From Thermoplasmata archaeon (GTDB lineage Archaea > Thermoplasmatota > E2 > UBA202 > DSCA01): a DNA stretch of 5,130 nt. The translations under genes were made by a program, and so were the position numbers. Under the pieces are notes generated by a model. That model did no database searches, was not told the DNA's origin, and worked only from the letters and a program-made list of their open reading frames with translations. The stretch lies in NCBI GenBank assembly GCA_021159125.1, contig JAGGSL010000102.1:1-5130 (forward strand). The letters run 5' to 3'. This document shows positions 1 to 4,839 of this stretch, piece after piece (positions within the stretch are counted from its first letter, which is position 1; every line of letters begins with the position of its first letter).

Positions 1-322
1 GGTGCATTGTCTGCATCTCGCCAACTTTCACATCAATGCTCTCAATTTTTGTTCCAAACGGGAATGTCAGCACCTTCGAATTATATGGCATGATTGGATA
101 GGATGCGTGATGCAGATATTTCGTTTCAGCACCAAAATCCAGGGTAACATATTTTTCTTCGGCTTTTATCTCAGGTGATGGGGCGTGAACAGAAAACTGC
201 ATCGATTCATGCACCTCTTTATTTTCATTTCCAACTATAACCCCCGGGCTCATGCCCGCCATCGCTGCTGTCCCGATAAAAAGGGCAACAACCATAAATG
301 CCATTCCTATTTTGCTTTTCAT
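1..322 (-). CDS. N-terminus of secreted protein with gingipain (C25)-type propeptide, truncated by window edge
   Basis: The first 107 codons of a minus-strand gene are present, and the frame stays open to the left edge. The protein starts with a typical signal peptide: MKSK, then a hydrophobic core at about residues 7-19, then an A-M-A cleavage site with predicted cut after residue 22. It is therefore probably exported. Residues 74-90 read SYPIMPYNSKVLTFPFG, followed by KIESIDVKV. This matches the general pattern of gingipain propeptides (a 'YP-lP' turn, then a hydrophobic strand, then 'P-G-' and an alternating Val/Ile strand). In that family this region keeps a secreted C25 cysteine peptidase inactive. 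The catalytic His/Cys domain would lie outside the window, so peptidase activity is inferred. A ribosome site (GGTGA, six bases upstream) supports this ATG. Alternatively it could be another secreted protein that uses the same beta-rich N-terminal domain. Confidence 0.72.
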   Translation of the reverse strand, partial: MKSKIGMAFMVVALFIGTAAMAGMSPGVIVGNENKEVHESMQFSVHAPSPEIKAEEKYVTLDFGAETKYLHHASYPIMPYNSKVLTFPFGTKIESIDVKVGEMQTMH

Positions 323-328
323 TTTGCC

Positions 329-333
329 TCACC
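329..333 (-). promoter_or_regulatory. Shine-Dalgarno site of the C25-like gene
   Basis: GGTGA lies six bases before the ATG at 322 and matches part of the archaeal consensus GGAGGTGAT. It decides the start of a gene that is cut by the window edge. Confidence 0.6.
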
Positions 334-376
334 AATTAAAACATGTTATTTCGATATAAAAATGTATCTGCCATGC

Positions 377-384
377 TTATATTT
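377..384 (-). promoter_or_regulatory. Possible TATA box for the C25-like gene
   Basis: On the minus strand AAATATAA is preceded by CCCC. A start about 25 bases downstream would fall near 355 and give a leader of roughly 33 bases containing the GGTGA site. A second AT-rich candidate (ATTTTTATATC, 353-363) lies closer and would give a leader of only about ten bases. The 105-bp gap from the upstream gene is long enough for an independent promoter. Assignment is by eye only. Confidence 0.35.
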
Positions 385-398
385 GGGGCATTCATATG

Positions 399-410
399 AA
401 ACAAAATAAT
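399..410 (-). terminator. Possible T-rich terminator after the 249-residue protein gene
   Basis: About 18 bases after the stop codon at 428, the minus strand carries the T-rich run ATTATTTTGTTT. Archaeal RNA polymerase can terminate at T-rich tracts without a hairpin, and I see no convincing hairpin here. The tract is interrupted, so this is weak. Confidence 0.22.
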
Positions 411-427
411 GCAGTCCATGCGAGAAT

Positions 428-1177
428 TTATCTCCCAACTATTGCAAGAGATGTTCCCAAAAACCAGTTTTTAGGATATCCATACCCTTCTTCCATTGGC
501 AGTGTAAGCCATATACCCCTGAAACCAAAAATCAAATAACTTTTACCCCATTTCCCGCCATTTATGGTTGTATCTTTATGGCCAAACAATCCAAATGTTG
601 ATATTTCACCGTCCCACCCAATATCCCATATTCCAAACGGAAAATATAATCTTGGAACATAAGATAGGGAGCCCAATATGAAATAAGATGCCATTAATGA
701 AACATTGAAAAGGACAGGAAAATATTGAACGATTCTGAGAACCAACCTCAAATAACCAATGACCAACAAAGTTGATAAGGGCAAAATGACAGAGTTTGTG
801 CCCTTCCCTATCACAAAACAAAAGGCGTTCATAAAAATATTTTTATGGCCACTTAATTGGCATTCTTTTATATTTTCCATTATTTCTTTTTTCGTACGAA
901 TTGCATCCTCTATCAATCCAAACTCCTCCAATTTCTTCAATATAACGGGAAGATACACTCTGTATTCGCTGGGATTTTCTTTCAAAATATTTAGTAATGA
1001 AAGCAATTCATTTATATTCTCCATCGGCAATTGTTTTTCGATGACGGCACCCTCATATGTAGTGATTTTGATTGGGGCATTTTGTTCTATCGAACTGCTG
1101 ATTGTGGCTGGCACGATTGCTGTGCCAAGCAATATAAGGATGACAAATATTATTCTCGACTTTCCGTACATGCTCAT
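428..1177 (-). CDS. Unrecognised exported or membrane protein, 249 residues
   Basis: I do not recognise this protein. Residues 8-28 (IIFVILILLGTAIVPATIS) form a signal peptide or signal anchor after a short basic start (YGKSR). Residues 30-110 are hydrophilic and mostly helical, with many Glu and Lys, and probably lie outside the membrane. Two hydrophobic stretches follow at about 128-149 and 151-174, compatible with a helical hairpin in the membrane. The last 75 residues are rich in Gly, Trp and aromatic residues (for example WDIGWDGEISTFGLFG and FGFRGIWLTLP) and look like a beta-rich domain ending in NWFLGTSLAIVGR. GGGAGG lies four bases before the ATG at 1177 and ten before an in-frame ATG at 1171; either could be the start. 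It is read in the same direction as the C25-like gene 105 bp downstream, so a link to secretion is possible but unproven. Confidence 0.75.
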   Translation of the reverse strand: MSMYGKSRIIFVILILLGTAIVPATISSSIEQNAPIKITTYEGAVIEKQLPMENINELLSLLNILKENPSEYRVYLPVILKKLEEFGLIEDAIRTKKEIMENIKECQLSGHKNIFMNAFCFVIGKGTNSVILPLSTLLVIGYLRLVLRIVQYFPVLFNVSLMASYFILGSLSYVPRLYFPFGIWDIGWDGEISTFGLFGHKDTTINGGKWGKSYLIFGFRGIWLTLPMEEGYGYPKNWFLGTSLAIVGR

Positions 1178-1181
1178 GACG

Positions 1182-1187
1182 CCTCCC
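1182..1187 (-). promoter_or_regulatory. Shine-Dalgarno site of the 249-residue protein gene
   Basis: GGGAGG on the minus strand lies four bases before the ATG at 1177 and ten before the ATG at 1171. Neither spacing is ideal, so it supports the gene but does not settle which Met is used. Confidence 0.6.
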
Positions 1188-1225
1188 GTTTCACATTAGC
1201 ATCCATATAATGAATGTTACTTTGC

Positions 1226-1235
1226 TTAAATATTT
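1226..1235 (-). promoter_or_regulatory. Probable TATA box for the 249-residue protein gene
   Basis: The minus strand reads AAATATTTAA, preceded by a purine-rich GAAAA that could serve as a BRE. A transcription start about 26 bases downstream would lie near 1204, giving a leader of about 27 bases that includes the GGGAGG site. The core is close to palindromic, so the same bases could also bind TBP for the plus strand. Confidence 0.45.
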
Positions 1236-1259
1236 TTTCATTTCCCCATATGCAAAGAA

Positions 1260-1267
1260 TTAAAATT
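1260..1267 (+). promoter_or_regulatory. Probable TATA box giving a leaderless IMPACT-family mRNA
   Basis: AAAGAA followed by TTAAAATT resembles a BRE plus TATA box. Its centre is about 25 bases upstream of the ATG at 1288, the normal distance from an archaeal TATA box to the transcription start. With no Shine-Dalgarno site before that ATG, this fits leaderless transcription. A second candidate further upstream (about 1226-1235) would give a leader of around 30 bases. Confidence 0.45.
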
Positions 1268-1287
1268 GCGCACAGTTATGTATCTCA

Positions 1288-1659
1288 ATGAACGAACTTT
1301 CAGCCGTTAAAATGGTCGTCAAACGCTCCCGTTTCTTCGCCCACCTTTACCTGCTGGACAGCCCCGAAGAAATTGAGAGAATAATAAAAATACACAGAAG
1401 GGAATACAAAAAGGCATGTCACCACTGCTATGCTTTAAGATTCATAGACGGAAACGAAACAAAATCCTTCAGGGATGACGGAGAAGTCGGCCATCCAGGA
1501 AGGGTGCTTATGGAAATTCTGGAAAAGCATGGTTTGGATAAACATGCTCTGGTCGTTTCAAGAATTTTCGGTGGGGTAAAGCTTGGGGTAGGGGGTGTTT
1601 CCCGCGCCTTTCGGGAAGCGGGCGAATCTGCCGTAGAGAACTGGCATAAGACAGATTAG
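1288..1659 (+). CDS. IMPACT/YigZ family protein (UPF0029 N-terminal domain only)
   Basis: This 123-residue protein matches the IMPACT N-terminal domain. It has KRSRFFA (12-18), ACHHCYALR (43-51), RDDGE (62-66) and VSRIFGGVKLGVGGVSRAF (90-108), the last corresponding to the family signature V-TRYFGGIKLG-GGLVRAY. Eukaryotic IMPACT acts on the Gcn1/Gcn2 translational stress response, and bacterial YigZ has a similar fold. The molecular role of archaeal members is not established, so translation-linked function is only inferred. Bacterial members are usually about 200 residues with a second ferredoxin-like domain; that part is absent here, as in a single-domain form. The usual PSGTAG after DDGE is replaced by a shorter VGHPG. 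The ATG lies 25 bases from a TATA-like box and has no ribosome site, suggesting a leaderless mRNA. Its end overlaps the end of infB by 4 bp. Confidence 0.85.
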   Translation: MNELSAVKMVVKRSRFFAHLYLLDSPEEIERIIKIHRREYKKACHHCYALRFIDGNETKSFRDDGEVGHPGRVLMEILEKHGLDKHALVVSRIFGGVKLGVGGVSRAFREAGESAVENWHKTD

Positions 1660-3422
1660 GTTCCCCAGAATTTATCGCTTTTGCGCTTTATCTTTACCAC
1701 TTTGTCTATCACGTCCTGCTCGTCTGGAGAAAGATTCATATCCATGAGTTTTCTCACCGCTTCCTGGGGCATATCCACGTAAAGCACATCCTCCGGTTTT
1801 ATTTGTCTTCCAACTGTCGCCCCTTCAATGGAAATTGCTACTTCCATTCCCTGCGTTGCCTTTTCCACATTTCTGCCTTCTACCTGTATGCTTTTTATTT
1901 TTCCTATTGTTTTGCCGTCTTCTCTCATCAGCTTCTGCTCAGGCCTTATTTCTCCTGCAAGAACCCTCACACCTATGACAGCCGGCTTACTCACCCTGAA
2001 GGTGCAGTCTGGAAGGAAAAGTATCATCCCCGGATGAACCAGCTCCCTTCGCCTTTCCTCCTCGATTTCCTTCATTTTCTGCTCTTTCCACTGTTCAAAT
2101 TCTTCGAGAAGGTGATAGATGACTTTGCTGCTGATTATGTTTACACCTGATGAAACCATTTCCTTCTCTGCTTCCGGCAGAGTTTTCACGTTAAAACCGA
2201 GCACCACCCTGTTAATCGGATTTTGATTTGTCCCCGCCTCCACAACATCTTTCTTAGAGATAGGGCCGACATCCGCCTTCCTTATGGGCACATCTCTGAA
2301 TATATTTGCAAGCGCCTCAATCGAACCCACAGCATCAGCCTTTATTATTATTCCCTCATCTGTGGTTTTTATGTCTATTTTCATTTCATTTTTTATTTTG
2401 TCAATGTCCTCCTGTATGTTTTCTCCCGCAACCCGGAGGGGGGCACCGGCAAAAACGTCTTCAAGGCCTGCAGCCGCTATTTTTATCCCTGTTGCTGCGC
2501 TCACTTCTTTCACATTGCTGAATCTTTCGGAGGGGTCCCTTATCTCGTCCAGGGGCTTTGGTTTCAGCAGAGCCCTCACGTTCGTAACGCAGGGCTTGTT
2601 TTTTCCACCCACAACTATGGTATCTCCGCTTTTTATCCTCCCGCTGTATATTATGACGTCTATTGTGGTTCCCAGTCCTTTCTCCTCCTTTACCTCAAGA
2701 ACCGTGCCTTCAGCAGGCCCTCTCTCTGTTACAAGGTTATCTTCCAAAAAACGCTGTGCGAGCCCTACAAGAACCATGAGAAGTTCAGGTATGCCTTCGC
2801 CTGTTTTTGCAGATATCGGAACAAGGGCAATATTTTTCTTGAAATTTCTTATCCGGTCATATCTGTCGGAAGAAAAGCCCTGCTCGAAAAGCTTCTCCAC
2901 CATTTCATAAAACTTCTCGTCAAATATCTGGGCGGTTCTGCTGCTCTGCTGTTCCAGGCGCCTGCCGATACCGCCCTCCACTCTCTTCCATCCCTGTATC
3001 GTATCAATTTTATTCACTGCAACGACGAAAGGCGTCTTGTAATTTTTCAATATATTGATCGCCTCTATTGACTGGGGCATAAGCCCGTCGTTTATGTCAA
3101 CAACAAGGACCGCCAGGTCGGCAAGGGCGCCCCCACGGGAACGAAGGGTCGTGAAAGCGTGATGGCCAGGGGTGTCAATAAAGAGCAGGCCGGGAACGTG
3201 GAATTTTTTTCCCCCCAGCAGTTTTCCGCACAATTCATGTATAACATCTATCGGAACCTCTGTTGCGCCAATATGCTGTGTTATGGCGCCAGCCTCCCTC
3301 GATGTAACTGCGCTGCCCCTTATGTAATCAAGAAGCGTTGTTTTCCCGTGGTCAACATGCCCGAGAACCGAAACAATCGGCTGGCGGATATAACTTTCGT
3401 TTTCCATTTCTATCACTGGCAT
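1656..3422 (-). CDS. infB: Translation initiation factor IF-5B (aIF5B)
   Basis: This 588-residue GTPase is full length for the archaeal family, which lacks the long N-terminal extensions of bacterial IF2 and eukaryotic eIF5B. It promotes ribosomal subunit joining and handling of initiator tRNA. The G domain shows G1 GHVDHGKT (21-28), switch I around AGAITQHIGAT (44-54), G3 DTPGH (83-87, with catalytic His87), G4 NKID (137-140) and G5 SAK (204-206). Domain II lies at about 235-335, domain III at about 345-440, a long charged helix at about 438-462, and domain IV to the end (FWGT). No intein is present. No Shine-Dalgarno site precedes the ATG at 3422; an in-frame ATG at 3407 (MENESYIRQP) is an alternative start closer to the usual archaeal N-terminus. 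The gene follows S14 by 42 bp, an unusual position, and converges on the IMPACT gene. Confidence 0.97.
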   Translation of the reverse strand: MPVIEMENESYIRQPIVSVLGHVDHGKTTLLDYIRGSAVTSREAGAITQHIGATEVPIDVIHELCGKLLGGKKFHVPGLLFIDTPGHHAFTTLRSRGGALADLAVLVVDINDGLMPQSIEAINILKNYKTPFVVAVNKIDTIQGWKRVEGGIGRRLEQQSSRTAQIFDEKFYEMVEKLFEQGFSSDRYDRIRNFKKNIALVPISAKTGEGIPELLMVLVGLAQRFLEDNLVTERGPAEGTVLEVKEEKGLGTTIDVIIYSGRIKSGDTIVVGGKNKPCVTNVRALLKPKPLDEIRDPSERFSNVKEVSAATGIKIAAAGLEDVFAGAPLRVAGENIQEDIDKIKNEMKIDIKTTDEGIIIKADAVGSIEALANIFRDVPIRKADVGPISKKDVVEAGTNQNPINRVVLGFNVKTLPEAEKEMVSSGVNIISSKVIYHLLEEFEQWKEQKMKEIEEERRRELVHPGMILFLPDCTFRVSKPAVIGVRVLAGEIRPEQKLMREDGKTIGKIKSIQVEGRNVEKATQGMEVAISIEGATVGRQIKPEDVLYVDMPQEAVRKLMDMNLSPDEQDVIDKVVKIKRKSDKFWGT

Positions 3423-3436
3423 GAATGTATTGAAAA

Positions 3437-3446
3437 TAATTTTTTA
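3437..3446 (-). promoter_or_regulatory. Possible promoter element for infB
   Basis: The 42-bp gap between S14 and infB is AT-rich. On the minus strand it reads a pyrimidine run just after the S14 stop (TTTCTTTTCCC, 3464-3454) and then TTAAAAAATT. The first could weaken or end transcription of the ribosomal operon, and the second could act as a TATA box. A start about 25 bases downstream would fall between the two candidate infB ATG codons (3422 and 3407), which would favour the second. Read-through from S14 is equally possible. Confidence 0.3.
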
Positions 3447-3464
3447 ACTTTATGGGAAAAGAAA

Positions 3465-3623
3465 TCAAGAATACTTCTTGAATCCTATTTCTTCTGCTGT
3501 TTCACGGAAACACTGGCGACAGAGATGCAGGCCATACCTTCTTATAATCCCTCTTTTCCTCCCGCATCTGTCACAGCCTTTATTCCGTCCATACTCCTTT
3601 TTCTTCTCCTTTATTTTTACCAT
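3465..3623 (-). CDS. rps14: 30S ribosomal protein S14, zinc-ribbon type (uS14)
   Basis: The frame encodes 52 residues beginning MVKIKEKKKEYGRNKGCDRC. It contains C17-x2-C20 and C35-x2-C38, the four zinc ligands of archaeal S14, and the family core GRKRGIIRRYGLHLCRQCFR (21-40), ending in GFKKYS. Length and motif order are typical of archaeal S14, a small-subunit head protein. The ATG overlaps the L5 stop by one base (TGATG), and GAGGTGGTG lies at 3626-3634 inside the L5 end, so translation is probably coupled to L5. S14 follows L5 in the standard archaeal spc order, but the next gene is infB rather than S8. Confidence 0.95.
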   Translation of the reverse strand: MVKIKEKKKEYGRNKGCDRCGRKRGIIRRYGLHLCRQCFRETAEEIGFKKYS

Positions 3624-4129
3624 CACACCACCTCAACATTCAGCTCTTCTTTGAGAAATTCCATTGTCTCCTCTGCGGTCACGCGATGCCTGTGAGGCAC
3701 CTTTTTCCTGTTTATCCTTCTCTTCTTTATTCTGTATCCCGGCCTCTCCATCGTGATGCAGATATCCATGCCAAATATGCCTATGTTCGGGTCATATTTC
3801 ATGCCTTCAAATTCTGTATGGTCAGCTATGCCGAACGAAACGTTTCCCTCCTCATCAAATGACCAATCTGCAATTTTATTATTCCTTGTCCAGAGCGCTC
3901 TTTTCAGAAAATCTATTGCTTTTTCCCCCCTCAATGTCACCTTGCAGCCTATCGGCATTCCCTTTCTTATTCCCCAGTCCTTGTTTATTGTCCTTGAGAT
4001 TGTCAAAATCGGCTTCTGATGCGTTATCTCCTGCAGTACCTGTTCCGCCTTGCGGAGTCGCTCTCCGCCCTCACCAACGCCTATATTTATTGTGACTTTC
4101 TCAATTCTGGGTTTTCGCATATCAGCCAT
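3623..4129 (-). CDS. rpl5: 50S ribosomal protein L5 (uL5)
   Basis: This 168-residue protein is full length for archaeal L5, which binds 5S rRNA in the central protuberance of the large subunit. The N-terminal domain includes KPRIEKVTINIGVGEGGERL (6-25) and KPILTISRTINKDWGIRKGMP (39-59). The C-terminal domain starts at IGCKVTLRG (60-68), and the conserved end includes FGMDICITMERPGYRI (119-134). The start at 4129 is supported by a perfect GGAGGTGA six bases upstream; an internal ATG at 4120 is less well placed. Its first 8 bases overlap the end of S4e, and its stop overlaps the S14 start. L5 after S4e and before S14 is the standard archaeal order. Confidence 0.97.
   Translation of the reverse strand: MADMRKPRIEKVTINIGVGEGGERLRKAEQVLQEITHQKPILTISRTINKDWGIRKGMPIGCKVTLRGEKAIDFLKRALWTRNNKIADWSFDEEGNVSFGIADHTEFEGMKYDPNIGIFGMDICITMERPGYRIKKRRINRKKVPHRHRVTAEETMEFLKEELNVEVV
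3626..3634 (-). promoter_or_regulatory. Shine-Dalgarno site of S14 within the end of L5
   Basis: GAGGTGGTG on the minus strand lies within the last L5 codons, with its GAGGTG core five bases before the S14 ATG. It fixes the start of a gene of only 52 codons. Confidence 0.7.
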
Positions 4130-4826
4130 AAACCTTCACCTCCGGGAGTTTTATCAACGGGGCATCTTTCCCAACAGGGAAGACATAGGGTTCAATTGTG
4201 GAGAAATCCTTCAATTTGACAATATTTGGCTTTGAACTCCTTGTGATTTCCTTGCCATCTATCTCCGAAATCTCGCCGACATGCTTTCCGCCTGTTATAA
4301 TTGCCTTCATTCCATTATCAAAGGGCAATACCTCAAGAATCTCCTGCTCGGGAACCGATATTTTCAGCACATCCCCTGTCTTGTAATCGCCATCGGCAAT
4401 TATATTCCTTCCGTCATGGAGGTTCAATTGAATCTTCCCGCCTTTTAAGGTTGTCTTATTCTCTATCCTGCATAACTTCCACTTTGCCTCTTCAGGGGAT
4501 ATCGGCACAAGGCGTATAATGCCCCTGCCGTCAATAAGCACGCGGAAATGCTCCCCTGCAGACGGGATGGATATAACATCCATCAAACCGCAAGGAAATT
4601 TTATATCTGTTCTAACAACGCCATCCACCAGTACTTTTCTTGAACTTATTATGTTCTTTGCGCCTCTGGCAGTATCTGCATATCCGAGATAATCCCTTAT
4701 CACGATTAGCAATGGAACACTTTCCTCTATAGAATGGGGACCGAGTGAAGGCCTTACTGCCCACTTCTTTGTTTTTCTCTCAACGGGCCATGTTCTTGGA
4801 ACCGTTATTCTTTTCAAATGTGCCAT
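4122..4826 (-). CDS. rps4e: 30S ribosomal protein S4e (eS4)
   Basis: From the ATG at 4826 the protein has 234 residues, typical of archaeal S4e, a small-subunit protein shared by archaea and eukaryotes but absent from bacteria. The family N-terminus is visible (MAHLKRITVPRTWPVERK). An S4-type RNA-binding fold covers about 36-90 (with DTARGAKNIISSRKVLVDG), followed by the central S4e domain, and a KOW motif lies at about 175-195 (AIITGGKHVGEISEIDGKEI). An in-frame TTG at 4841 would add five residues, but the family start and the GAGGGATGA site upstream favour 4826. The start lies four bases after the stop of the preceding acidic-tail gene, and the end overlaps L5 by 8 bases, so this is one tightly packed operon. 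Confidence 0.96.
   Translation of the reverse strand: MAHLKRITVPRTWPVERKTKKWAVRPSLGPHSIEESVPLLIVIRDYLGYADTARGAKNIISSRKVLVDGVVRTDIKFPCGLMDVISIPSAGEHFRVLIDGRGIIRLVPISPEEAKWKLCRIENKTTLKGGKIQLNLHDGRNIIADGDYKTGDVLKISVPEQEILEVLPFDNGMKAIITGGKHVGEISEIDGKEITRSSKPNIVKLKDFSTIEPYVFPVGKDAPLIKLPEVKVYG
4136..4143 (-). promoter_or_regulatory. Shine-Dalgarno site of L5 within the end of S4e
   Basis: GGAGGTGA is a perfect match to the archaeal 16S anti-Shine-Dalgarno complement and lies six bases before the L5 ATG at 4129. It sits inside the last codons of S4e and is the strongest ribosome site in the window. Confidence 0.8.
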
Positions 4827-4830
4827 ATTA

Positions 4831-4839
4831 TCATCCCTC
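4831..4839 (-). promoter_or_regulatory. Shine-Dalgarno-like site of S4e spanning the preceding stop
   Basis: GAGGGATGA on the minus strand includes the last two codons and TGA stop of the acidic-tail gene, four bases before the S4e ATG at 4826. It resembles GAGGTGA with extra bases and argues against the in-frame TTG start at 4841. Confidence 0.55.

Noticed and set aside
185..409. Plus-strand open frame of 74 codons
   Set aside because: It lies opposite the signal-peptide-bearing minus-strand gene at 1-322. Its product is Cys/His-rich with no coherent fold, and it has no ribosome site.
323..427. Intergenic stretch considered for a small RNA or tRNA
   Set aside because: I see no cloverleaf, conserved tRNA boxes or strong hairpin. 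It looks like a T-rich 3' end followed by a promoter.
606..821. Minus-strand open frame of 71 codons in another phase
   Set aside because: It is nested within the 249-residue gene without its own ribosome site or recognisable domain.
759..1199. Plus-strand open frame of 146 codons
   Set aside because: It is antisense to the 249-residue membrane protein gene. Its hydrophobic look reflects the opposite strand, while the minus frame has a proper start, ribosome site and signal segment.
2223..3071. Long plus-strand open frames opposite infB, up to 282 codons
   Set aside because: infB is unambiguous on the minus strand with all GTPase motifs. The opposite frames are low-complexity, aromatic and Ser-rich shadows.
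3159..3695. Plus-strand open frame of 178 codons across infB, S14 and L5
   Set aside because: It crosses three confident minus-strand genes and their junctions and has no family resemblance.
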